DNA of 64,000 nt, taken from Streptomyces hygroscopicus (lineage in GTDB: Bacteria > Actinomycetota > Actinomycetes > Streptomycetales > Streptomycetaceae). Positions 50,967 to 59,932 of the stretch are shown in pieces. The translations under genes were made by a program, and so were the position numbers. The notes under the pieces are model-generated. The model worked only from the letters and a program-made list of their open reading frames with translations. It ran no database searches and had not been told where the DNA came from. The stretch covers positions 11,222,001-11,286,000 of the forward strand of contig CP018627.1 of NCBI GenBank assembly GCA_002021875.1. The letters are read 5' to 3'. The first letter of the stretch is position 1. Every line of letters begins with the position of its first letter.

Positions 50967-51731
50967 TCAGGTTTGGTCGGTGGGCATGACCCAGAGTTCG
51001 GCGATCGAGGCGTGCCGGGGCCGGGTGACCATGTAGGCGATCCCGTCGGCGATGTCAGCCGGATCGAGCCGCTCATGCTGCTCGTTGAACGGCTCAAGCA
51101 TCTCCGTGTGAATTTTGTCGTTGTTGTGCGAACCGAGCTCGGTGTCGACTGCGCCCGGCTCGAGCACGCCCACACGCACGTGCCGCTGGGTGATTTCCTG
51201 GCGCAGAGACTCGGTGAATCCGTTCACGCCGAACTTCGTCATGTTGTAGACGCCGAAGTTCGCCCACGCCTGGCGGCCGGCGATCGAGCTGATGTTGACG
51301 ATGTCGGCAACCCGGCGCGGGCCCTGCTCGGCGGCCTCGAGCAGGTGGGGCAGGGCGGCGTGGGTCGTGTAGAGCAGGCCCTGAACGTTGATCGCGATCA
51401 TCCGCTCCCACTCCTCCATATCCGCACCGACCACGGGGCCCAGGAGCATCAGGCCGGCATTGTTGACCAGCGTGTCCAGCCGTCCGAAGTGCTCGACGGT
51501 CTGTTGCACGGCCGCCTCGGCCTGGGCGCGGTCGGTGATGTCCGCTTCCACCACCAGGGCGGTGCCGCCCGCCTTCTCGATCTCGGTGGCGAGGCCGTCG
51601 AGGCGGTCTTTGCGGCGAGCCACGAGGGCGACGGATGCTCCGTCCTCGGCGAGTCGGCGTGCGGTGGCGGCGCCGATACCGCTGCTCGCGCCGGTGACGA
51701 GAGCGATGGTGCCGGTCAGTTTCGATGCCAC
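50967..51731 (-). CDS. Short-chain dehydrogenase paired with an MmyB-like regulator
   Basis: A 254-residue classical SDR: TGASSGIGAATARRLAEDGA, ARRKDRLDGLATEIEKAGG, LVNNAGLMLLGPVVGADMEE, NISSIAGRQAWANFG, catalytic YNMTK and VLEPGAVDTELGSH. GTG 51731 follows AGAGGAAGGAC. It is the first gene of an operon with the two AKRs, divergent from the MmyB-like gene at 52346 across a region holding two operator-like motifs. It repeats the SDR/MmyB design found at 40549-42536. Confidence 0.9.
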   Translation of the reverse strand: MASKLTGTIALVTGASSGIGAATARRLAEDGASVALVARRKDRLDGLATEIEKAGGTALVVEADITDRAQAEAAVQQTVEHFGRLDTLVNNAGLMLLGPVVGADMEEWERMIAINVQGLLYTTHAALPHLLEAAEQGPRRVADIVNISSIAGRQAWANFGVYNMTKFGVNGFTESLRQEITQRHVRVGVLEPGAVDTELGSHNNDKIHTEMLEPFNEQHERLDPADIADGIAYMVTRPRHASIAELWVMPTDQT

Positions 51732-52345
51732 GAGAGGTGTCCTTCCTCTTGGTGTACGGCGTAGAGGCAGACGGCGGGGCGCCACCTCAGCGGCCTCGGC
51801 CGACGCATTGCGCAGACCTCTGCGCGGGGCAGTCAAGGCGTACTGAGGGGGAAACAGCGCCGGGCCTCGTCCTCGCCGGGGTCGCCGCGGCGGCGGTCTC
51901 CCCGACGCGGATGCCCGCCCCGGTCGGCTGGAGCCGACCAGCGGTCTACGAAGCTTGTGCGTCGACTGTGCTCATCCGTCGGGCACGGACCGCTGCCTGT
52001 CCTTCTGGTCCGGCAGGATCACGACTCGCGGGCGGAAGAATTCCGCCTGGCAACCGTCTGTCCGATCTATCGATGGGCACAGACACAACAGTGCCGTCGG
52101 CTCCCGACCGCGACAATGGGAGAGATCTTTCCGGGTATAAATCCCTACCCCCCAAAGAATTCCCAGAAGAGGGGCGTCCAGCCGTAATGAGTACGGCTCC
52201 GAATCTCAATCGAGCGGCCGGGATGTCGCGCAGCGTGATCCGCGCCCGTACGCGGGAGGCACAGTAAACAGGGCAGCCGGTCCGGCATAGATTTATACCC
52301 CCAGCTGAGCTGTGCCGCAGCGGCTTCCGCAGTACCGTGGCGGAC
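51732..52345. promoter_or_regulatory. Divergent control region with two MmyB-type motifs
   Basis: A 614-bp region between the SDR operon and the MmyB-like gene. Motif copy 2, GGTATAAATCCCTACC plus CCCCAA, lies at 52134-52155. Copy 3, on the other strand as GGCATAGATTTATACC, lies at 52284-52299, 46 bp before the regulator start. No gene is seen here; a short tail of reading frame between the motifs is not convincing. Confidence 0.6.
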
Positions 52346-53209
52346 ATGAGCAGGGACGCACACCTCAGTGAGCTGGGTGAATTTCTCAAGGCTCGGCGTG
52401 CCGAGCTGAGCCCCCGTGCGATGGGTCTGCCCGAGAGCGGGGCCCTGCGGCGGGTACCGGGCCTGCGCCGGGAGGAGGTGGCCCAGCTTACTGCGATCAG
52501 CACCGTGTACTACACCCGCCTGGAGCAGGGCCGCATCGAAGCTTCCATTCCGGTCCTGATCGCCCTGACCCGGGCGTTGCGTCTGGACGAAGACCAGCGC
52601 GACTACATGCTCGAACTGGCTGGGAAGGAAAACGCGCGGCCACGTCGGCGCGCGGCGCAGAAGGTCCGGCCGCCATTGCGGCGGCTCCTCGATAGTCTCA
52701 CCGACACCCCTGCTCTCGTTCTCGGCCGCCGCATGGACATTCTCGCCTGGAATCCCCTTGCCGCCGCCTTGATGATGGATTTCTCCCGAATTCCGGAAGA
52801 GCAGCGAAATGCTGTGCGGCTGGTCTTTGCTGATCCCACTTTCAGGGAATTGTACGTGGACTGGGAAAGCGCGGCGCGTACCACCGTGGCATTTCTGAGG
52901 ATGGAAGCAGCGGATAACCCGGACGATCCCCGCATGACCGCACTCGTCGAGGACCTGTCAGAGCAGGATCCTCAGTTCCGGGAGTGGTGGGCCGCCCACC
53001 ACGTGGCACACCACGCCATGGGGACGAAGACCTTCCGCCATCCCGTGGCCGGCGACCTCACCCTCGACTGGGAGACCCTCGCCTGTCCCACTGACCCCGA
53101 TCAGCAGCTCGTCATCTTGACCGCGATGCCTGGCAGTCCCTCCCACGAGGGACTGCGTTTCCTTGCCTCCTGGGCCGCCACCCACCAGCCGACTGATGCA
53201 GTCGGCTGA
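52346..53209 (+). CDS. MmyB-like XRE-family regulator
   Basis: A 287-residue paralogue of the regulator at 41667. HTH: ELGEFLKARRAELSPRAMGL, GLRREEVAQLTAISTVYYTR, LEQGRIEASIPVL. MmyB ligand domain: LGRRMDILAWNPLAAALMMD, YVDWESAARTTVAFLRM, TKTFRHPVAGDLTLDWETL. ATG 52346 is preferred over GTG 52337. Its stop codon at 53209 directly abuts a truncated xdhC, marking a recombination joint at the 3' end. Confidence 0.9.
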   Translation: MSRDAHLSELGEFLKARRAELSPRAMGLPESGALRRVPGLRREEVAQLTAISTVYYTRLEQGRIEASIPVLIALTRALRLDEDQRDYMLELAGKENARPRRRAAQKVRPPLRRLLDSLTDTPALVLGRRMDILAWNPLAAALMMDFSRIPEEQRNAVRLVFADPTFRELYVDWESAARTTVAFLRMEAADNPDDPRMTALVEDLSEQDPQFREWWAAHHVAHHAMGTKTFRHPVAGDLTLDWETLACPTDPDQQLVILTAMPGSPSHEGLRFLASWAATHQPTDAVG

Positions 53210-53285
53210 CCTGGACGACGGTGGCGAGCGCGAAGGAGCGGGCCTCGCGGCACCAGTCGTAGAGCGTGTCCGCGATGTTCAGCAT
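53210..53285 (-). pseudogene. XdhC/CoxI N-terminal stub
   Basis: From ATG 53285 (GGAGACC upstream) the minus strand reads MLNIADTLYDWCREARSFAL ATVVQ, the N-terminus of XdhC/CoxI-type molybdenum-enzyme maturation proteins. It stops being homologous after ~25 residues, at the end of the MmyB-like gene. In intact operons xdhC follows the large molybdenum subunit, as it does here. Confidence 0.6.
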
Positions 53286-53333
53286 GGGCGGGTCTCCGTG
53301 TGGCGGGCGACGTGGGAGGACGGTTCGGGCGGA

Positions 53334-53373
53334 CCGCCGCCGTGTCGTCGGGGGTGAAGTGACACGGCGGCGG
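53334..53373. terminator. Strong hairpin between the molybdenum subunit and the xdhC stub
   Basis: CCGCCGCCGTGTC (53334-53346) and GACACGGCGGCGG (53361-53373) form a perfect 13-bp stem with a 14-nt loop. Confidence 0.65.
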
Positions 53374-53430
53374 CCCCAGAGGCCCGGCGGCGGGGCGCGG
53401 TAAGCCGCCGGGCGGTCGCGGGAGACACCC

Positions 53431-53464
53431 TGGGCGGCCGTCTCACCATGAAGGCGGCCGCCCA
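53431..53464. terminator. Hairpin terminator after the molybdenum subunit gene
   Basis: TGGGCGGCCG (53431-53440) and CGGCCGCCCA (53455-53464) form a perfect 10-bp stem with a 14-nt loop, 22 bp beyond the stop codon at 53486. Confidence 0.7.
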
Positions 53465-53485
53465 GGGGCTCTATCGGGCCTTGGC

Positions 53486-55504
53486 TCAGAGGAGGGCTTC
53501 GGCGGTGATGGGCAGTTCACGGATACGGCGGCCGGTGGCGTTGAAGACCGCGTTGGCGATGGCCGGCGCCACGCCGATGTAGACGACTTCCCCGAGGCCC
53601 TTGACGCCGATGGGGTCGGCCTTGGTGTCCTCGCCGTCGAGATAGATCGCCTTCAGGTCGGGGATGTCGGCGTTGACCGGGACGAGGTAGTCGGCGAGGT
53701 TGGCATTCACGATGCGGCCGTCGCGCGGGTCCGTGACGGTGTGCTCCAGCAGGGCGGTGCCGATGGCGCCGACCATGCCGCCGAGGGCCTGGCTGTCGGC
53801 GAGCTTGGGGCTGATGATGCGGCCCGCGTCGTAGACGCCGAGCATCCGCCGCACCCGGACCAGGCCCAGCCGGGCGTCCACAGCCACCTCGGCGAAAGTC
53901 ACGCCGTAGGCGTACATGGAGAACCGGGACTCGCCGGGGGTGAAAGTCCCGAGGACTTCGAGGTGGGTGCGGTTGTTGCGGGCCAGGAGCTGCCGGTAGG
54001 TCTCCCCGCGGGCAGGATTGTCCTTCACCTGCAGCCGTCCGGCACGGACCACGACATCGTCGGCATGAGCGCCGTACAGTGGCGATTTCTCGTCCTCGAC
54101 GGCCAGTCTGATCGCCTGTCGGCGTAGCTTGTCGCAGCCGTCCTGGACGGCGGAGCCGACTCCGGCCATGGTCTGCGAGCCGCCGTGCGGCGGGGCCGGT
54201 GGCATGAGGGAGTCGCCGAGCCGGAAGGTCACGTTCTGCATCGTCAGGCCGAGGGCGTCGGCCGCCAGCTGTGTCTGGGAGGTGTACGTGCCAGGCCCCA
54301 TGTCGCTGGTCCCGGACTCGACCAGGGCGGTGCCACCGGCGTCCAGCCTGACCCGGGCCTGGGCCGCGTTCCGCAGGGTGTCGTAGATGCCGGACGCCAT
54401 GCCGGTGCCGATCAGCCAGTCGCCGTCACGGGTGGAGCGGGGCCTGGGGTTGCGCCGGTTCCAGCCGAACTCCCGGGCACCTACCGTGTAGCACTCGCGC
54501 AGCCGCCGCGTGGAGAACGGCAGCCCATTGGACTCGTCTTCGCCGGGTTCATTGCGTATCCGCAGCTCGATCGGATCGATGCCCAGCTTGTGGGCGAGCT
54601 CGTCCACCGCCGACTCGATGGCGAAGGCGGCCGTGGCGAAGCCGGGACCGCGCATCCACGTAGGGGTGTTCACATCCAGCGGCACCGTCCGGTACGCCTG
54701 ACGGACGTTGGCCATGCTGTAGAGCATCTGCCCCGCCATCAGGATGCCCTCCGAGAACGTCTCGTAGGCCGAGGTCTCCGCCCTGATGTCGTGCGTCATC
54801 CCGGCCAGCCGCCCGCGCCGGTCACTGCCCAGACGAACCCCATACTCGTACGTGGGCCGGTAGCCCGTTCCGAAGTACAGCTGCCTGCGGGTCAGCACGA
54901 GTTTGACCGGGCGGCCCGTCTCGCGGGCGGCGAGGGCCGCGATGGTGATGTGCGGCCAGGAGCGCAGCGAGTTGCCGAATGCTCCGCCGATGAACGGCGA
55001 GATGACACGCACCGAGTCCTGCGGGATGCCGAACACGGCAGCCAGGTCGTTCCGCGTACCAGGCACCCATTGGGACTTGTCCCACAAGGTGAGCTTTCCG
55101 CCGTCCCAGCGGGCAACGGTTGCATGCGGCTCCATCGCGTTGTGATGGGTCCGGGCCGGCCGGTACGTCATCTCCAGCCGCACGGCCGCTGAGTCCACCG
55201 CCTTGTCCGCGTCACCCCGCGCGTAAGTCTGGGGGTCGTCGGCGGGAGCGGAGGTCATGTCGGTCGACGGCTTCTCGGCGTCGTAGTCGACCTCGACCAG
55301 GCTCGCGGCGTGCTGCGCCGCCTCCAGCGTGGTGGCCACCACGACCGCGACCGGCTGCCCATGGAAGAGGACCTTGTCGTTCTGGAAGACGGGCAGTCGC
55401 CCGCCCGGCGGGTCGAACGACCCCGGTGGGATGTCGCGGTAGGCCAGCTTGGGCGCATTGAGGTGGCTGATCACCTTCAGGACGCCGGGCTGGGCGAGGG
55501 CGGC
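53486..55504 (-). pseudogene. Xanthine-dehydrogenase-family molybdopterin subunit, N-terminus missing
   Basis: About 670 residues of the large molybdenum-binding subunit (XdhB/CoxL/YagR type). In-frame homology starts at AALAQPGVLKVISHLNAPKL (55504) and continues through VLFHGQPVAVVVATTLEAAQ, ISPFIGGAFGNSLRSWPHIT (cofactor-binding GGAFG), NVRQAYRTVPLDVNTPTWMR, HGGSQTMAGVGSAVQDGCDK and the catalytic-Glu motif VKGLGEVVYIGVAPAIANAV near the end. The first ~60-90 residues are replaced by Tn3 sequence. The [2Fe-2S] and FAD subunits are not in the window, so activity is unlikely unless an internal GTG start (55474) is used. Confidence 0.75.
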
Positions 55505-55519
55505 GCGACCCGGTCGGCG

Positions 55520-55842
55520 ATACCTGCCGGTGGCAGACGAACCGGCAGCTCACCGTGTAGGAGTCCGGCCACAAGCCGGCCCGGGACGTGTGCCACGGCA
55601 AGCGCGGCACCATCCATCAGGCATACCGGGGCGGCATGGAGGACCAGCTCGGCGCGCTCGGTCTGGTCCTCAATGCCATCGTGCTCTGGACGACACGCTA
55701 TGCCGCCGCCTCCGTCGCCCGGCTGCGCGCCGAGGGCCATGAGATCGCGGTCGGGGATATCGCCCGGCTCTCTCCACTCAAGCACGAGAACGTGAATCTG
55801 CTCGGGCGCCGCGGCTTCACCGCCTCCACGCCGGCCGTGTAG
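55520..55842 (+). mobile_element. Tn3-family TnpA C-terminal remnant
   Basis: VCHGKRGTIHQAYRGGMEDQ, LGALGLVLNAIVLWTTRYAA and ARLSPLKHENVNLLGRRGFT match the C-terminus of Tn3-type transposases. Just upstream, RQLTV, a TAG codon and ES(G)HK lie in the same frame, where the family has RQLTVQESRHK, so a CAG-to-TAG nonsense mutation is visible. This remnant replaced the 5' end of the molybdenum subunit gene. Confidence 0.75.
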
Positions 55843-55988
55843 GCGACTGTGTATCCCCTGGGCCTCCCGAAGTCGTTTGCACTACGGTCGATTTGGCCGT
55901 AGCAGTGTGCGCGACGAGTAGGTTTCCGGACGGCAGATGGACCGGTGGCCGAACGAGGCGACCCGCCCGCTGCGGTCGGCTGGAGGCG

Positions 55989-56069
55989 CACCTGCGCTAC
56001 CGGCCGCCCGGGCAACCGCACTTCGGCGGGATCATCGAGCGGCTGTTCGGCACCCTGATGCGTGAGCCA
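55989..56069 (+). mobile_element. Mu-type/DDE integrase core scrap
   Basis: HLRYRPPGQPHFGGIIERLF GTLMREP is the end of the rve integrase core (with the GG.IER Glu motif) of Mu/Tn552-type transposases. Only 27 residues remain. The following ~190 bp contain a short helical frame (IEELRRELYQAQVRG) possibly from the same element. Confidence 0.5.
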
Positions 56070-56277
56070 TCGAGGAGCTGCGGCGAGAGCTCTACCAAGC
56101 CCAGGTCCGGGGGCCGGCAGCAGTTCGACTCTGAGATTGCGGAAGCCGAGCTGGAGTTGTTGCTGGAACTGCGCAATTTTGAAGGGGGTGCTCAGGAGTT
56201 CTCGGGTGCTCACGAGATATCCACAGGCGCCGGAAATCCCCTGGGGTGTTGTCAGTGCCTGCCTCTAGCGTCGCCCC

Positions 56278-57579
56278 ATGAGCTATCGCGACGTCGCCTC
56301 GAGGCAGGTCCTGATCTGGTCCTGCACCACCGTCGGCGCCCGCCTGCCGGTGGCCATGGCCCCGTTGGCCCTGGTCTTCCTGGTGCGCGAACGCCCCGGC
56401 GGCTACTCCCTGGGCGCGATCCTCGCGGCGGCCTACGTCATCGGCGAGATCATCGGCGCCCCCGTCCTCGGAATGCGCCTGCGCCCCGACCACGCCCGCG
56501 CTCACCTGGCCGTCGGGCTCGCGGTCGGAGCCGCCGCCTTCGCCGGCATCGGGGTGTTCCCCGACGCGTATCCGGCGGTCCTCACCGGGTTTGCGTGTCT
56601 CGCCGGTGCCGCCCCGGCCGCTGCCACCGGTGGCCTGCGCACGCTGCTCACCGTGCTCGTCCCGGAGCGTGCGACAGCGCAGGCGCTGTCCGTCGAGTCG
56701 ATACTGACAGCCGGCATCTGGGCCGTCTCCCCGGCCGCGGTTGCCGGTCTGGCTCTCGGTGTCGCACCGCCCGTCCCGCTGTTCCTGGGCGCCGCCCTGA
56801 TGGCGTCGTCGGTCGCGGGCCTGTGGCTGCTTCCGGCCAACTGGGGCGCGGACGACACGGGCGGCGAGGACCGGACGGGCGCGTCGCAGCTGCGACTCCT
56901 GACCGGCGCCTGGCCGGTGTACGTCATGGGCGCGGCCAGTCTGGCCCTGCTCGGTCTGGCCGAACTCGTGCTGCCGGCGCTGCTCGAACAGCGCGGCGTC
57001 GGCGTCGGCTGGTCCGGTCCGCTGCTGACCGGGATGGCGGTGGGCGGGGGGCTCGGAGCCTTCGTCCACGGTCTCCGGTCCTGGCCCGGACTGCTGCGTA
57101 CCCGCAGCGTGGTGCTGATGGCCGGGACATCGGCCTGCGTGGCCCTCGCGGCGCTGACGCCTCACCCCGCCGGGATCACCGCGGCGCTGCTCGTGGGGGG
57201 CACGCTCCAGTCGTGCGCGATGCTCACCCGCAACCTGTCCCTGCGCGAGGCACTTCCGCCGGGCGCTCTGGCCGCGGGTTACTCGGTGATGTACGCGGCG
57301 GCGGGTGCGGGTTACGCGGCGACAGGGTCGCTCGCCGGTGCCCTCCTCAAGGTGCTGGCACCGTCCACGGCCATCCTGGCCGGAGTCGGCCTCACTCTGG
57401 TGCTGACGGGGGTCGGCTGGTGGGGCGAGGTACGCCGGGCCGGCCGTTCGGCGCCGGGAGCCGACACTGCCGTAACTCTCGGCTCCGCCGCTTCCCGCCC
57501 CGCCGCTTCCGATCCTGTCGACCCCGGCCCGGAAGGTCCGGCGAACACCACCAACCAGGCCCCTGACAGGGCTCTTTGA
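56278..57579 (+). CDS. MFS transporter
   Basis: A 433-residue membrane protein with about 12 hydrophobic segments, starting MSYRDVASRQVLIWSCTTVG. Examples are LPVAMAPLALVFLVRERPGG, GGLRTLLTVLVPERATAQAL, VYVMGAASLALLGLAELVLP and AGYSVMYAAAGAGYAATGSL. The C-terminal ~60 residues are a hydrophilic Ala/Pro/Asp tail. It is predicted to be a major facilitator exporter of unknown substrate. It stands alone next to transposon scraps. Confidence 0.85.
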   Translation: MSYRDVASRQVLIWSCTTVGARLPVAMAPLALVFLVRERPGGYSLGAILAAAYVIGEIIGAPVLGMRLRPDHARAHLAVGLAVGAAAFAGIGVFPDAYPAVLTGFACLAGAAPAAATGGLRTLLTVLVPERATAQALSVESILTAGIWAVSPAAVAGLALGVAPPVPLFLGAALMASSVAGLWLLPANWGADDTGGEDRTGASQLRLLTGAWPVYVMGAASLALLGLAELVLPALLEQRGVGVGWSGPLLTGMAVGGGLGAFVHGLRSWPGLLRTRSVVLMAGTSACVALAALTPHPAGITAALLVGGTLQSCAMLTRNLSLREALPPGALAAGYSVMYAAAGAGYAATGSLAGALLKVLAPSTAILAGVGLTLVLTGVGWWGEVRRAGRSAPGADTAVTLGSAASRPAASDPVDPGPEGPANTTNQAPDRAL

Positions 57580-57799
57580 AATTGGTTCTGACCGCGATTC
57601 CGTGAAGAGGGCGATCATCGCGATGTGAGGATGCGTGTTCGCAGGAGGGTGAAGGACGGGCTCTGGCCGCAGTTCCGTGAAAGCGCAGGTCAGCGACGGA
57701 AATGTAATATCCTTCGCCTGGGTGTCCGCTTCGTGGCGATCAGTCGGGGACGGATGGACAGCGGTCGGCTGTCCTGTGATGATCGATGGCGCGGCCGGA

Positions 57800-58333
57800 T
57801 CATGCTTGGAACTCGGTGAGATCGATGGTGTGAACGCGCAGCGGATAGGCATACACCGGGTGCGCCGTCTCTCGCTCGGGCACCATGCCGAGCTTTCGGA
57901 TGACGTTCTCGGAGGCGTCGTCACCCACCCGGTTGATGCTGATGGCGCGGTCGAGGCCGCGGTCCTGGAGCGCGAACTCCAGCGTGGCGTGGGCGGCTTC
58001 GGACGCGTATCCCTGGCCCCAGAACTGTGAGCCGAGCCGCCAGCTGATTGCCACGCCGGGCAGTACCTCCGGCAGGAACTCGGGCACGGACAGACCCGTG
58101 AAGCCTGCCAGTTCACCCGAGGCAAGAAGCTCGACGGCGAAGAGTCCGAAGCCCTCCTCGTCCCACTCCTCCTCCCACTGTTCGATGGCCTCTGCCGTGT
58201 GGTCCAGGTCGAGCACCGAGCCGTCGTCAATCCAGCGCATGACCCGTGGGTCCGCGTTGATGTCCGCCATCGGCGCGAGGTCGTCGTCATGCCAGGGACG
58301 GAGGAGGAGGCGGGGTGTGCGGATCTCGGTCAT
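57800..58333 (-). CDS. GNAT acetyltransferase, RimJ/RimL type
   Basis: A 177-residue acetyl-CoA-dependent acetyltransferase: TEIRTPRLLLRPWHDDDLAP (typical RimJ start), GVAISWRLGSQFWGQGYASE AAHATL (motif A), INRVGDDASENVIRKLGM (motif B). The substrate could be a protein N-terminus or small molecule. ATG 58333 is preferred; ATG 58342 would add MGA. Confidence 0.88.
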   Translation of the reverse strand: MTEIRTPRLLLRPWHDDDLAPMADINADPRVMRWIDDGSVLDLDHTAEAIEQWEEEWDEEGFGLFAVELLASGELAGFTGLSVPEFLPEVLPGVAISWRLGSQFWGQGYASEAAHATLEFALQDRGLDRAISINRVGDDASENVIRKLGMVPERETAHPVYAYPLRVHTIDLTEFQA

Positions 58334-58557
58334 GGCACCCATCCTGCCGAAGGTAACGGCCTCATCGGTAATCCGGCGCTCGCCCGTGCTGCCGCTCCGC
58401 GACGCAAGGCAGCAAGCCGCCTGCACCGCACACCGTGACGGGTGAAACACCGGGCCGACGGCCGGGCAGATGACGTGCCGCTTCGGCAGCGCGGTCGATG
58501 GGTGAGATCGATTCGGTGGCAGCCTGCCTCCGGTGCCCACATGCCGAGGCGGCTCCG

Positions 58558-58920
58558 TCACCGCGTACGGTCACGTCCCAGATGACCGCGACGGCCGTGG
58601 ATTGGCCGGACGGCGAGGGCGGGGAACAGGCACCGGATCTCGTTCCAGGTCAGCGAGGCCAGGCCGTCGGGACCAGACCGGTGGGCGTGTTCCTCGGGGC
58701 GGACAACGGCCAGGAAGGCGTGGGCGAGCATGGCGAGGGTGACCCAACGGCTCCAGGAGGGACGGCGGGGGACCTGGTGTTCACCGAGCCCGGCCAGGCC
58801 CCTCCGGGTCTGGAAGGATTCCACGACAACCCAGTCGTGGAAGCGGTTGCCCTTCGCGCCGCATCCGGCGGGCAGCTTCCGGCAGGCCCGCTTCGGGAGC
58901 TTCTTGTAGCGGGTGAGCCG
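58558..58920 (-). mobile_element. IS701/IS4-type transposase C-terminal remnant
   Basis: RYKKLPKRACRKLPAGC and GAKGNRFHDW are followed directly by VVVESFQTRRGLAGLGEHQV, WVTLAMLAHAFLAVVRPEEH and SLTWNEIRCLFPALAV. This is the IS701-type C-terminus with an internal deletion between the DW and ESFQ motifs. No start codon; the right side joins the LysR fragment at 58921. Confidence 0.65.
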
Positions 58921-59517
58921 TCAGGCGGATCGGGGCCGGTCGTCCATGGCCTGGTGGTCGCGCACCGCCTCTTCCAGCGCCCGTATCCCGAGGTCGATCA
59001 GCGGGTTCCGCCGGCTGCCCCGGCGTACGCAGGTGAGGATCCGCCGCATCGGCATGTTCTCGCTCGACACCGGTACCCGCACCACCGCCTGGCCCGCCGG
59101 GCCCTCGGCCGGCCGCGGGACCAGCGAGACGCCCAGCCCGTTCCCGACCAGCGACCAAACCGCCGGCCATTGGGTGGCCGCGTGCGCGATCCGCGGCGAG
59201 AACCCGGCCGCCGCGCACAGCACCCGCACCCGCTGGGCGTGGTCGCAGGTGCCCGGGTCGGCGACGATCCAGTCCTCGGCCGCCGCGTCCTCCAGCCGCA
59301 CCGATACCGCCCGCGCCAGCGGGTGGTCGGCTGGCACCAGCAAAATGTGCGGCTCCTCCAGCAGGGGGCTCTGCTCGAATCGCGCGTCATCCGGCGGCGG
59401 CCCGCCCTCGGTGGGCTCCATGACCGCGAGCTCCACCTTGCCCGCCACCAGCAAGTCCATGCTCTCCACGGTGTCGCACAGGAGCGGGACCTTGAGTTCG
59501 CGCGCGAGCTCACGCAT
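58921..59517 (-). pseudogene. LysR regulator lacking its DNA-binding domain
   Basis: 198 residues equal to the LysR substrate-binding domain: MDLLVAGKVELAVMEP, EEPHILLVPADHPLARAVSV, AAEDWIVADPGTCDHAQRV and WSLVGNGLGVSLVPRPAEGP. The N-terminal ~95 residues (winged helix-turn-helix and linker) are absent upstream of 59517. Without them it cannot act as a normal LysR regulator. Confidence 0.75.
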
Positions 59518-59841
59518 GTGGGCTCGGCGTCAGAACGAACGGCATGGCGCCGACGTCCGCAGCACCTTGGCAACCCGCGAGTTTCCCCCGTTTGACCGGT
59601 CCAGGAGTCAGCACACACCGATCTGTCCATGCCGGGGGCGATTCTGGCGCCGGCGGCTTCACCTGCCAGAGCCCACTCGGTACTCCTCACGGGCCGACTC
59701 CACGCCACCGAGGGGCTCGGCGACTACTGCGGCACCGCGCTGCCGCCGGTACTGCGCCGCCTGCTGGCCGTCGAGTCCGGCCGTTTCGACGAGACCTTCC
59801 GCGTCGGTGGAGAAGCCGACAGTCATCCGTAGCCATGAATA
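59518..59841. other. Gap upstream of the alginate lyase promoter
   Basis: About 320 bases. A coding-like plus-strand stretch (59629-59832, including GLGDYCGTALPPVLRRLLAV) is unrecognised and may be a fragment. Confidence 0.3.
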
Positions 59842-59870
59842 TTGACATGTTCACGGATGGCCCTTATGGT
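59842..59870 (+). promoter_or_regulatory. Near-consensus promoter of the alginate lyase gene
   Basis: TTGACA (59842-59847), 17-bp spacer, TATGGT (59865-59870). The predicted start at about 59877 gives a ~56-nt leader with GAGGAG before ATG 59933. Confidence 0.7.
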
Positions 59871-59932
59871 CCAGGCCATTCTCGTCTGTATGTGGGAACG
59901 ATGTTCTCATTCATGAACTGAGGAGTCGGTGG

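Noticed and set aside
55474..55844. Independent minus-strand gene over the Tn3 remnant
   Set aside because: The plus strand matches TnpA; the minus frame is only the antisense plus the 5' edge of the molybdenum subunit.
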